From the NCBI GenBank assembly GCA_039801245.1, contig JBDRUF010000009.1, forward strand, positions 1 through 44,558: DNA of 44,558 nucleotides, read 5' to 3'. Position numbers and translations under genes: made by a program. Positions 34,814-43,072 of this stretch are shown in pieces. Under the pieces are notes generated by a model. That model worked only from the letters and a program-made list of their open reading frames with translations. It was not told the origin of the DNA and made no database searches. Source of the DNA: a candidate division WOR-3 bacterium. GTDB lineage: Bacteria > Hydrothermota > Tepidihabitantia > Tepidihabitantales > Tepidihabitantaceae. Numbering within the stretch: position 1 is the stretch's first letter; each line of letters opens with the position of its first letter.

Positions 34814-35947
34814 ATGCGCATCCTTTTGGTTTCGGCATCCTATCGCCCTTTCCCTTCAGGGGTCAGTGAGCATGTCCATCATCTGGCAATGGAACTTCAC
34901 CGCCGTGGTCATAAAGTCCATATTTTGACAACCAATTATCATCCCAAAACCAAATTAAACACCTCAACCTCAACCCCTTTCCCCATTGCTCGTATTGGCA
35001 AAGCCCTTATCCTCCCATCCAATCGTTCCCATTTCGTTCTCCCTGTGGGGCTAAAACTTCCCCTCCAGGTTAGGGAGTTCCTTTGCAAGAATCAATTTGA
35101 CATTGTTCATTGTCACGGGGTTTTCCCCCCAGAAATTTCTTACTGGGCGATTCGCTATAGCTCTGCGCCCGTTGTGGTAACATTTCACACCTTAAGAAAA
35201 CAACTCCCCATCTTTGTAAGAAAAGGCTTCCAAGCCCTTTTCCCTGACCTCAACCGTAAAATTAAAGTGAAAATTGCGGTCTCTCAAGCTGCCAAAAATT
35301 TTTTTCAAGCCTGGTTTTTAGGGGAGTATCATATTATCCCCAATGGCGTTGACCTCACCCGTTTCCGAACCAATCCCCACCCTGCCCATTGTCTTGAGAA
35401 AGATAAACCTTACATCTTGTATGTTGGTCGGCTTGACTGGCGCAAAGGGGTGTTAGTACTCATAAGATCACTTCCTTTTATCCTCAAATCACATCCTGAA
35501 GCAACCCTTGTTGTTGTTGGAACTGGCCCATTAGAATCAAAAGCGAAAAGACTTTGTATCCGATTGGGAATCGAAAAATCGGTTATCTTTACCGGCTATG
35601 TGCCTCCGGAGGAACTCCCAGGATATTATTCTGGATGCACTTTATATGTATCCCCAGCACTGAGCGGTGAGGCGATGGGAATCGTTCTTTTGGAGGCTAT
35701 GGCTTCGGGAAAGCCGGTAATAGCATCTGCCATTTCCGGTTATAATGAAGTGGTTACCGATAAGGAAACCGCAATTCTTGTTCCTCCTGGAGACGCTCAG
35801 AGACTCGCCGAGGCTATAAATCAACTGTTAGACTCTCCTGAACTTTGCCAACACCTTATTCAAAAAGGATTGAGGCATGTCACTCGATTTGCTTGGCCGG
35901 TAATAGCCCAAGACATTGAGGCTCTCTACGAAAAGGCTTTATCGTGA
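34814..35947 (+). CDS. Family 4 glycosyltransferase (first of a tandem pair)
   Basis: 377 residues, GT-B fold. N-terminal SASYRPFPSGVSEHVHHLA, DIVHCHGVFPPEISYWA, then LYVGRLDWRKGVLVLI and the GT4 C-terminal signature EAMGIVLLEAMASGKPVIA, with the family E-x7-E pair. Profile fits PimB/PimA-like or surface-polysaccharide GT4 enzymes using a nucleotide sugar. The protein is clearly paralogous to the next gene along its length. It begins 2 bases after dut. Confidence 0.9.
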   Translation: MRILLVSASYRPFPSGVSEHVHHLAMELHRRGHKVHILTTNYHPKTKLNTSTSTPFPIARIGKALILPSNRSHFVLPVGLKLPLQVREFLCKNQFDIVHCHGVFPPEISYWAIRYSSAPVVVTFHTLRKQLPIFVRKGFQALFPDLNRKIKVKIAVSQAAKNFFQAWFLGEYHIIPNGVDLTRFRTNPHPAHCLEKDKPYILYVGRLDWRKGVLVLIRSLPFILKSHPEATLVVVGTGPLESKAKRLCIRLGIEKSVIFTGYVPPEELPGYYSGCTLYVSPALSGEAMGIVLLEAMASGKPVIASAISGYNEVVTDKETAILVPPGDAQRLAEAINQLLDSPELCQHLIQKGLRHVTRFAWPVIAQDIEALYEKALS

Positions 35948-37116
35948 AAAAAGACCCCTTGCATATCTGCCTTGTGTCTGCTGCTTATCGCCCCTACCCC
36001 TCAGGGGTGAGTGAACACGTCTACAATCTCGCAAAATCGCTTAAGGAACTTAATCAGGAGATAACCATCCTAACCACAAAATTCCCCCATTTTGAGCCGA
36101 TGCAGAGTAAATCCCCAGAGCCGGCAAATGTCTATCGTTTTGGAAAAGCACTCCTTGTTCCGATGAACCTTTCCTATGCTACGCTACCTTTTGGAGTAAG
36201 ACTACCTGCCCAGGTTGCCAATTTCTTCAAAACCCACCAGTTTGATATAGTTCACTGCCATGGACTTTTCTGGCCAGAGATCTCTTACTGGGCTTTGCGC
36301 TATAGCCGTGCAACCAATTTGATCACATTTCTTACCGCTGGGTTTAAAATTCATAAAAGGGGAGACAGGATATTTCGTTTCCTATTTCGCGACGAGATTA
36401 ATAAAATCCACGGTAAAATCGCAATTTCTCGACGGGCGCAGGCAGCCATTGAGCCCTATTTGCCTGGGGAATACCGCATCATTCCCTCCGGTGTCGACCT
36501 AAGAAAGTTCCACCCCGAGGTTCAGCCGGTATTAAAAAAACGACCAAAAGAGAAGGTTGTTCTTTTTGTCGGTCGTCTGGACAAAAGGAAGGGATTGGAG
36601 GTCTTAATTCAGGCGCTGCCGCTGGTAAAAATGAGAGTAGCTGATGTGCGTTTGGTGGCCATCGGAAAAGGAGCGAGGGAAAGAGAGTGCCGACAATTGG
36701 TAAAGCGGCTCGGTCTGGAGGATGTGGTTGAGTTTATCGGCGGGGTAGACGCGGAGAGATTACCTGGATATTACCGTAGCGCTGATGTGTATTGTTCACC
36801 CGCTCTTGGCGGTGAAACTCAGGGTGTTGTTTTGCTGGAGGCGATGGCATGCGGTGTTCCTGTGGTCGCGTCAAAAATCCCTGGTTATGACGAAACCATC
36901 CGTGATAATATTGATGGAATCCTTTTCCCGCTGGGGGATATCAATGCGCTTGCGGATTGCATTGTCAAGGTTCTTACAGACGAAGAACTGAGAAACAGGC
37001 TGATTGCCAATGGTTTAAAAAGGGTCCGAGATTACGCCTGGCCCATTATCGCAAAAAAAACGCTTGATTATTATCAGGAGTTACTGGCTGTAAGGAAACA
37101 GGACATCTGCGATTAG
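35944..37116 (+). CDS. Family 4 glycosyltransferase (second of a tandem pair)
   Basis: 390 residues from GTG 35944, which overlaps the previous stop (GTGA). Shares with its neighbour SAAYRPYPSGVSEHVYNLA, FDIVHCHGLFWPEISYWALRYS, LFVGRLDKRKGLEVLI and GETQGVVLLEAMACGVPVVA. The duplicated pair has diverged substantially, so the two probably add different sugars or act at successive steps. Its last 36 bases overlap the 3' end of rsmA on the other strand. Confidence 0.9.
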   Translation: MKKDPLHICLVSAAYRPYPSGVSEHVYNLAKSLKELNQEITILTTKFPHFEPMQSKSPEPANVYRFGKALLVPMNLSYATLPFGVRLPAQVANFFKTHQFDIVHCHGLFWPEISYWALRYSRATNLITFLTAGFKIHKRGDRIFRFLFRDEINKIHGKIAISRRAQAAIEPYLPGEYRIIPSGVDLRKFHPEVQPVLKKRPKEKVVLFVGRLDKRKGLEVLIQALPLVKMRVADVRLVAIGKGARERECRQLVKRLGLEDVVEFIGGVDAERLPGYYRSADVYCSPALGGETQGVVLLEAMACGVPVVASKIPGYDETIRDNIDGILFPLGDINALADCIVKVLTDEELRNRLIANGLKRVRDYAWPIIAKKTLDYYQELLAVRKQDICD

Positions 37117-37878
37117 CGCAAACTGATTCAGGGTAAGATCCTTGGCTCGGGCATCAAGGGGCAAATTTAACTGGACAAAAATATTTTTTAAAATCTCCTT
37201 GTTGATACCAAGATTCAATGCAATGTTGTTTATTAGCCTCTTGCGTGGTTGCGGGGTAAAAGCCGCATTAATCAATTTATAAAAAAATTCGGGGTGAGAA
37301 ATTGCTACTGCCGGGCTGGGGCGTTTCATCAGGGTAAACGCGGTTGAAATTACCTTGGGGCTGGGTTTGAAGAATCTGGGAGGGATGTTAAACAGCCGCC
37401 TCCTTGTGCACAGGTATTCACACAAAACGGTTAAAACGCCACTTCCTTTTGTCCCTGCGGGAAGTAAAACCTTTTCCGCAAACTCTCGCTGTGCTGTTAG
37501 AACCGCCCTCTGCCAGTAACTGATGTTGTCTAACAACCTAAAAATAATCGGAGAGGAAATGTTATACGGCAGATTACCGATTATCTTCGCATCATTAAAT
37601 TTATTCAGGTCAAATTTCAGAAAATCCTGATGCACAATTTTTAAATTAGGACTTTCTCCTATTTCTGCCTCAAGATAGCACACCAGCCGATAGTCGATTT
37701 CAACCGCAATCACATTATTGCATGCCCGAATCAACCGCTTGGTGAGAATCCCTTTGCCTGGTCCGATTTCGATTACCGTATCATCAGGCTTCAATTCCAG
37801 CGCCGCAATCAGAGCATCGGCTGTTGGTTCATGGATTAAAAAGGACTGCCCTAAGGATTTAATCGGTCTTATCGTCAA
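37081..37878 (-). CDS. rsmA: 16S rRNA (adenine(1518)-N6/adenine(1519)-N6)-dimethyltransferase
   Basis: 265 residues. KSLGQSFLIHEP, SAM-binding EIGPGKGILTKRL and catalytic NLPYNISSPI, all typical of KsgA/RsmA. Dimethylates two adjacent adenines near the 3' end of 16S rRNA during small-subunit maturation. The start appears to be TTG 37878, 11 bases after tatD. The metG-tatD-rsmA order is a widely conserved bacterial neighbourhood. Confidence 0.94.
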   Translation of the reverse strand: MTIRPIKSLGQSFLIHEPTADALIAALELKPDDTVIEIGPGKGILTKRLIRACNNVIAVEIDYRLVCYLEAEIGESPNLKIVHQDFLKFDLNKFNDAKIIGNLPYNISSPIIFRLLDNISYWQRAVLTAQREFAEKVLLPAGTKGSGVLTVLCEYLCTRRRLFNIPPRFFKPSPKVISTAFTLMKRPSPAVAISHPEFFYKLINAAFTPQPRKRLINNIALNLGINKEILKNIFVQLNLPLDARAKDLTLNQFALIADVLFPYSQ

Positions 37879-37889
37879 TTTGCATGAAA

Positions 37890-38690
37890 TCAGGTTATCT
37901 GCAAACAGCGATGAGCATTCTCTCTGGTAAGATCTGCCACCTCCGCAGGCGTGAAATTCAACGCTTGGGCAAGAAATTGCAGAGTTAACCGGATAAACGC
38001 CGGTTCATTCCTTTTCCCTGGTCCCCTTTCAGGTTCAGGTATCAAGTAAGGGGCATCGGTTTCGATAAGTATCCTGTCCTGAGGGACCGTCTTTGCAACT
38101 TCAATCAATCGTTTTTCACCATAGGTCAAACTCCCAGCAAATGAGATGTAAAAACCCTTCTCAACCGCCCACTCGGCAAACTTCCTGCCATCAGAAAAGC
38201 AGTGCAAAATGCCCTTAAAATAGCCATGCTCCTCAAGAATTGCCATTGCCGGTTGTGCTGCATCTCGGATATGAATCACCAAAGGCAGATTGAGCATCTT
38301 TGCCAGTTCAATCTGGGCGCGGAAAGCGGTTTCCTGATTCGCCTTTGTAGAGAATCCGCGAAAGAAATCAAGACCGGTCTCGCCAATCGCCTTAACCTGG
38401 GGTTCAATACACATATCCTTCAACGTCTGAATATCAAAACTACGAAACGAATCCGCCTCATGGGGGTGAATCCCTACCGCACAATAGGTGTTAGGGTACT
38501 TGCGACACAAGATGACATTCTCCTGGCTGTCAGGCACACTTGTGCTCACTGTCAAAATCTCCTTAACGCCCGCCTGATAAGCCCGTTTCATCACCGCATT
38601 CAAATCATTGGCAAACTGCCGGTCATTTAAGTGACAATGGGTGTCAAATATTTTTAAACCGTCCGGGTTAGCCGCACTCCTTCTCGGCAT
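37890..38690 (-). CDS. tatD: TatD-family metal-dependent deoxyribonuclease
   Basis: 266 residues from ATG 38690 (a TTG at 38696 overlaps the metG stop and is an alternative). TIM-barrel metal ligands: DTHCHLND, the GETGLDFF glutamate, VIHIRDA, ILHCFSDG and ETDAPYLIPE. The family trims DNA or RNA ends and takes part in repair or RNA quality control. Lies between metG and rsmA in one operon. Confidence 0.92.
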   Translation of the reverse strand: MPRRSAANPDGLKIFDTHCHLNDRQFANDLNAVMKRAYQAGVKEILTVSTSVPDSQENVILCRKYPNTYCAVGIHPHEADSFRSFDIQTLKDMCIEPQVKAIGETGLDFFRGFSTKANQETAFRAQIELAKMLNLPLVIHIRDAAQPAMAILEEHGYFKGILHCFSDGRKFAEWAVEKGFYISFAGSLTYGEKRLIEVAKTVPQDRILIETDAPYLIPEPERGPGKRNEPAFIRLTLQFLAQALNFTPAEVADLTRENAHRCLQIT

Positions 38691-38692
38691 AT

Positions 38693-40687
38693 TCAAGAAA
38701 CTGGTGAGCCAGGGCTTACCGGCTTTTCCGGGCTTATCAAGACAACCTTTGCGCCATCAACCGCAGCCAAAAGCATCCCGTTTGATTCCACCCCGCGCAG
38801 TCTTGCCGGCTGAAGATTGGTAACCACCACAATCTCCTTTCCCAGTAACTCCTCAGGCTGATAGTTGTCACCGATACCAGCAACAATCTGCCGCTCCTCG
38901 TTCCCCAAATCAATCACCATCTTGATTAACTTCGCAGTTCCTAAAACCCGTTCCGCTGATTTTATTTTCGCCGTCCGCAACTCAATCTTCTTGAAATCAT
39001 CAATCGTAATCATATGAGTCTCCTCCTTTTCCTGCTCTACCTTACCTAACCTTGCTCTTTCCTGAACTACGATTCTCTCATCAAGCTTCTCAAACAGAAT
39101 CTCCACCTCCCCGAGTTCGCTGGGAAGAGCGGGATTGGCCACATCATCCCAACGCCTCTTATCCAAACCCAGCATTCTGCCTATCTTTTTACTCGTAAAA
39201 GGCAGAAACGGATATGAAAGCACCTCCAGTGCCGAAACCAGCCTAAGGCACACATTCATTGTCCGGTCGCAAGACCTTTTTTCCTCCCGAAACGAGCGCC
39301 AGGGCGCCTGATAATCAAAATAACGATTGCCCAAGGCGGCAAGGTTCATCAACTCCCTTGTCGCATCCTTGATTTGGAATGAATCAATCAGGGAGCCAAT
39401 CTTTTTTGGTGCGGCAGTAATGGTCTTTAACACCTCAAGTGATTTCTCATCATCGGCAGTAGCATCCGGCACCTTGCCACGATAATATTTTTTGATAAAA
39501 ACCGCCACCCGGTTAACGAAGTTGCCGAACACATCTGCCAGTTCATTGTTATTGCGGGCATGAAAATCTGCCCAGGTAAAATCAACATCCCGATTCTCAG
39601 GCAGATTCAGCGCCAGGCAGTAACGCAGCGGGTCTGGGGGAAACCGTTTAAGATAATCCGGCAGCCAGATTGCCCAGTTGCGCGATGTGGAAAGCTTCGC
39701 ACCCTCAAGGTTCAAAAACTCATTTGCCGGAATCTCTGCCGGCAAGATATAATCACCGTGCGCCATCAGCATCGCCGGCCAGACAATCGCATGAAAAACA
39801 ATATTGTCCTTGCCGATAAAATGTACCAGCCTTGTCCTTTGATCCAGCCAGTAATCCCGCCACCGCTCTGCATCACCTTGTTTCTCTGCCCATTCCCTTG
39901 TTGATGATATGTAACCAATCGGCGCATCAAACCAGACATACATCACCTTGCCCTTTGCCTCAGGAAGGGGCACCGGCACCCCCCAGGAAAGGTCCCTTGT
40001 TATCGGACGGTCAGCAAGACCCCTTTTGAACCAGCCCTCACAGAACCTTTTGACATTTGGCTTCCAGTTGTTCTTGGAATCAATCCACTCCCGCAACCTC
40101 TTTTCAAACTGGGAAAGGGTAAAAAACCAGTGGGTGCTCTCCTTCATCTCTGGTGTCGCACCGCAGGTCTTGCACTTGGGTTCAATCAGTTCAAAGGGCT
40201 CAAGCCAGCGCCCGCACGCCTCGCACTGGTCTCCCCTGGCACCAGGAGATGAGCAGTTTGGGCAAATTCCTTCAACATACCGGTCAGCAAGGAACATTCT
40301 ACAATTTGGACAATAGAGCTGCTTGGTCGTCTTGGGGATTATGAACCCCTTCTGATAAACCTTCAGAAAGAACTCCTGCGCAGTCTGGTAATGAAGCGGC
40401 AAGGAGGTCCGGGAATAGTTATCAAACTCAATCCCGAACTGTTCAAACGAACTTTTGATTGAGGGGTGATAACGGTCAACAAGCTCCTTTGGACTTATCC
40501 CCTCCTTTTGCGCCGCAATCGTTATGGGCACGCCATGCTCATCAGAGCCACAGATGTATAAAACATCTGAGCCATTGAGCCGGTGATATTTTACATAGAT
40601 ATCAGCAGGGAGATAAGCACCGGCAAGGTGACCGAAGTGAATCTCACCATTGGCATAAGGCAGCGCACTTGTTACCAAAATCCTCAC
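38693..40687 (-). CDS. metG: Methionyl-tRNA synthetase with C-terminal tRNA-binding domain
   Basis: 664 residues. Class I HIGH-like motif HFGH (17-20); two zinc knuckles built from CPNC, CPNC, CEAC and CKTC (about 125-175); the KMSKS loop is KLSTS (around 330-335), an accepted variant. The C-terminal ~105 residues form an EMAP/tRBD-type OB fold (DFKKIELRTAKIKSAERV onward), the fused form that dimerises and helps bind tRNA. Start is GTG 40687, 8 bases after a -10 box, so probably leaderless. Heads the metG-tatD-rsmA operon. Confidence 0.96.
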   Translation of the reverse strand: MRILVTSALPYANGEIHFGHLAGAYLPADIYVKYHRLNGSDVLYICGSDEHGVPITIAAQKEGISPKELVDRYHPSIKSSFEQFGIEFDNYSRTSLPLHYQTAQEFFLKVYQKGFIIPKTTKQLYCPNCRMFLADRYVEGICPNCSSPGARGDQCEACGRWLEPFELIEPKCKTCGATPEMKESTHWFFTLSQFEKRLREWIDSKNNWKPNVKRFCEGWFKRGLADRPITRDLSWGVPVPLPEAKGKVMYVWFDAPIGYISSTREWAEKQGDAERWRDYWLDQRTRLVHFIGKDNIVFHAIVWPAMLMAHGDYILPAEIPANEFLNLEGAKLSTSRNWAIWLPDYLKRFPPDPLRYCLALNLPENRDVDFTWADFHARNNNELADVFGNFVNRVAVFIKKYYRGKVPDATADDEKSLEVLKTITAAPKKIGSLIDSFQIKDATRELMNLAALGNRYFDYQAPWRSFREEKRSCDRTMNVCLRLVSALEVLSYPFLPFTSKKIGRMLGLDKRRWDDVANPALPSELGEVEILFEKLDERIVVQERARLGKVEQEKEETHMITIDDFKKIELRTAKIKSAERVLGTAKLIKMVIDLGNEERQIVAGIGDNYQPEELLGKEIVVVTNLQPARLRGVESNGMLLAAVDGAKVVLISPEKPVSPGSPVS

Positions 40688-40695
40688 AGCACATA

Positions 40696-40722
40696 AGTAT
40701 AGCCATCATAAGATAAAGTCAA
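40696..40722 (-). promoter_or_regulatory. Promoter of the metG operon
   Basis: Minus-strand TTGACT (40717-40722), 15-base spacer, TATACT (40696-40701), then 8 bases to the GTG at 40687. There is no room for a T-box or other leader between promoter and start. Confidence 0.65.
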
Positions 40723-40768
40723 GAATGTGAACATATAACTTTTTAATCCTTTTATCATCGCTCACTAA

Positions 40769-40792
40769 GGACACACACTTAAGATTGTGTCC
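40769..40792. repeat. Short inverted repeat between repeat copy C and the metG promoter
   Basis: GGACACA (40769-40775) and TGTGTCC (40786-40792) separated by 10 bases, 46 bases upstream of the metG -35 box. Could be a weak hairpin ending the upstream operon or an operator; no T-run directly follows. Confidence 0.35.
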
Positions 40793-40802
40793 AAAATCAC
40801 CC

Positions 40803-40900
40803 GGGGATAATCACCTGCAAAAATTGTCATTTGGCTAACTTGCTAAAAATGCGCAGGATAAATCAATTTAACCTTAATGAGTTTTGTGTATTTTTATATA
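40803..40900 (+). repeat. Dispersed intergenic repeat, copy C
   Basis: GGGGATAATCACCTG, core AAAAATTGTCATTTGGCTAA, and end block TTTTGTGTATTTTTA at exactly the same 49-base distance as in copy A. It begins about 80 bases upstream of the metG promoter and ends 10 bases from the stop of the membrane gene at 40910. Confidence 0.65.
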
Positions 40901-40909
40901 AACCTATCC

Positions 40910-41536
40910 TCAGCGGATGATTGGCAGCCAGTCATGAAAGAGAAAATAAAACCTGCCAATCAAAAGGGAGACACGCGCCATCACCGTGTAGCCAAACGAT
41001 GCCCCAAAAGCAACCATAATAAAAACTATCCCGATTCTTGACAGGACACCCAAAAGACCCTTGTGCTCCTTTGAGAAGTAGAAGTAGGTAAGGGTGGTAA
41101 TCACACCGATATAAATCACCGCATTGTTCAGGTTAATCAAGGGTCTTAATGTGTCTGATATCTGGGGCAAGAGATAGCCCTGAACCGATGCGATGAGACC
41201 AAGACCAGCACCGATGCCGATGGTAAATGAGATTGGCCAGCGGGAGAGCCAGACCAGTTTCGGAATTGAGCGCAGAAGCATCATGATGCCCAAGAGCGCG
41301 GGCAGAATCAAAATATATGCCTCAAGGTAGTTGCGCGCGCTCAGGTTGGTTCTGAAGGTGTCAACAAGCATCGGATAGACATCAAAAGCCCAGGCATAGA
41401 TAACGGCAAAGCCCGCCGAGATGCCCACATAGATGTGTTCGGCAGCACGGTAAAGCGGGTTGTCCTTGTATAAAAATGAGAGGATGGCGATTGTCAGGGT
41501 GGCGGCAATCCAGGTGCCGATGATGTCAAGAATCAT
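40910..41536 (-). CDS. Unknown integral membrane protein (last gene of the four-gene membrane operon)
   Basis: 208 residues with about six membrane segments (near 4-22, 35-55, 70-90, 100-118, 133-150, 165-190). The early stretch YKDNPLYRAAEHIYVGISAGFA looks conserved in style but I do not recognise the family. No signal peptide, no metal or nucleotide motif. The ATG directly follows the stop of the upstream gene with no gap, so production must be coupled to the other three members. Confidence 0.75.
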   Translation of the reverse strand: MILDIIGTWIAATLTIAILSFLYKDNPLYRAAEHIYVGISAGFAVIYAWAFDVYPMLVDTFRTNLSARNYLEAYILILPALLGIMMLLRSIPKLVWLSRWPISFTIGIGAGLGLIASVQGYLLPQISDTLRPLINLNNAVIYIGVITTLTYFYFSKEHKGLLGVLSRIGIVFIMVAFGASFGYTVMARVSLLIGRFYFLFHDWLPIIR

Positions 41537-42361
41537 CTACTTCCTGCCCCTTCTGCGCGCGATGATAAACCCGAGGTTACCAAGGATTAAAAGGATGATT
41601 AAAAGTGCGTGTGCGGTTGACTGTGCCGGCATACCCAATGTTGCCGCCCCGGGCCTTTCCACCAGTGCCTCATATTCAGATGCACCCTGCAGACCGCCGA
41701 TGATGCCCTCAATCTGATGCGCGCTGTAATACTGAAACATCCCCGGCGCGTTGACACCGGTGCAGCCAACAATTATCTTTTGATTAAATCGGGCACCGGC
41801 ATACATAATCCAGGCATCGGCAACCGCGCCATGTGCCAGACTGACCAAAAGGTCAATGTCGTGATAGTTGTGTACCCGGCGCATAAACTCAAAAGAGTCC
41901 AAGGGCACCCCCCGATAGTCGGTCTTGAAAAAGTCCCGAATCTCCCTGCCGATACCGACCATCATTGCGGTAAAACCGGGACGGTAACCGATATTGACAT
42001 AATCCTTACCATAAACCTTGCCGTATTCCGGTGCCACCTGATTTAAGGCGATCTCGCCAATGGGCAAACCGAGCGCCAGCTGACCGGTCAGGATAACCTT
42101 TAAATTTCTCTTAAAGCAGTGGCGCAGAATCGCAATCAGCATCGGCTGCACCTCAGGTGCCGATGAGGGGTCAAAGTCAATGGAAATCATCACCACCGAG
42201 TTCTCGGGCAGAGATTCAACCGCATTAAAGGCGTTCCGCACCGGCTCGGAAACCCTCACAGAAATCTTCGGCTTGACAATCAAAGGCAAAAGCACCACCA
42301 GGGCAAGGAGAAGGTAGAGAATCCTGCGGTCAATTGCTGAGATTCTTTCCCAGAAATTCAT
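41537..42361 (-). CDS. Unknown membrane-anchored alpha/beta protein of the four-gene operon
   Basis: 274 residues: an N-terminal membrane segment (about 15-28), a ~210-residue soluble alpha/beta domain, and a C-terminal segment (about 248-266) followed by RRRGRK. The basic tail suggests both ends are cytoplasmic, placing the domain outside the membrane. The domain shows strands such as NSVVMISIDFD, LKVILTGQ, YVNIGYRPG and KIIVGCTGV, and a GMFQYYSAHQIEGIIGGLQG block. I do not recognise the family. Gaps to its neighbours are 3 bases and 0 bases. Confidence 0.75.
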   Translation of the reverse strand: MNFWERISAIDRRILYLLLALVVLLPLIVKPKISVRVSEPVRNAFNAVESLPENSVVMISIDFDPSSAPEVQPMLIAILRHCFKRNLKVILTGQLALGLPIGEIALNQVAPEYGKVYGKDYVNIGYRPGFTAMMVGIGREIRDFFKTDYRGVPLDSFEFMRRVHNYHDIDLLVSLAHGAVADAWIMYAGARFNQKIIVGCTGVNAPGMFQYYSAHQIEGIIGGLQGASEYEALVERPGAATLGMPAQSTAHALLIILLILGNLGFIIARRRGRK

Positions 42362-42364
42362 AAT

Positions 42365-43069
42365 CTATGATGAGAGATAGGTTCGCTCAATTCCTAAGAT
42401 GATGCGCAATGACATCGCAATCCCACCTAAGGCGAGACCGATGCCAATCCCCCTGCCTGCGGCCGCCTGCGGAATCGCCATCAGCCAGTCCTTTATCAGA
42501 GCAAAAAGTTCCACCCTTTTCAGCGCATCAGGGTCGGTTTTAGGGAAGATTAGGTGGATGAACTGGCTAATTCCCTGCCAGATGGAACTACCCAAAGGCA
42601 CATTGCCCAGCATCACCAGGCAGGCGGCAATCAACAGCAGACTCGCACCAAGGTTACGAATCCGAAACGCCCGATACGCCGCGGAGAAGATGAAAAAGGC
42701 AAGGGTGGCAAACATCGTCGCCTGCAAAGGGATAATCATATACTTGTAAAGCCACATAAACGGCGCGCGCAGGGCAAAGGGGCTCGCAAACCTGACCCAG
42801 GAGTAAAGACCAAGACCGAGGGTGGCAAATAGGCTCAAAACCAGAAGCAGGCTGTAAAACCAGCCCTTTTCCTTACGGATGACCTTTAAGAGATGATGCC
42901 TAGTCAAGGAGTCAAGACCCAAAAGGAATGTGAAACCGGAGATGATGGCATACCAGTTGAGGAAGCGGGACTCAAGGTCGCCAAAGGGCTTGTGCGGAAT
43001 AAAGAAGGCGACGATGAGTAAAAGCGCTGTAAAGAGGACAATCAAAAGCGGGATGTTGCGTTTAAGCAT
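42365..43069 (-). CDS. Unknown multi-pass membrane protein of the four-gene operon
   Basis: 234 residues with about six membrane segments (near 6-24, 38-55, 72-95, 110-130, 140-156, 205-222). Basic cytoplasmic loops include RHHLLKVIRKEKG and RAFRIRN. No recognisable domain, signal peptide or catalytic motif. It follows the fibronectin-III gene by 3 bases and precedes the next by 3 bases. A structural or channel-like partner of the other three is the simplest guess, but it is only a guess. Confidence 0.75.
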   Translation of the reverse strand: MLKRNIPLLIVLFTALLLIVAFFIPHKPFGDLESRFLNWYAIISGFTFLLGLDSLTRHHLLKVIRKEKGWFYSLLLVLSLFATLGLGLYSWVRFASPFALRAPFMWLYKYMIIPLQATMFATLAFFIFSAAYRAFRIRNLGASLLLIAACLVMLGNVPLGSSIWQGISQFIHLIFPKTDPDALKRVELFALIKDWLMAIPQAAAGRGIGIGLALGGIAMSLRIILGIERTYLSS

Positions 43070-43072
43070 AGT

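Noticed and set aside
34814-37116. Two GT4 frames as one gene broken by a frameshift
   Set aside because: Each frame is a full-length GT-B enzyme with its own start and C-terminal signature; they are tandem paralogues, not halves.
40688-40792. T-box or other amino-acid riboswitch before metG
   Set aside because: The -10 box ends 8 bases before the GTG, leaving no leader in which such an element could act; the nearby inverted repeat is upstream of the promoter.
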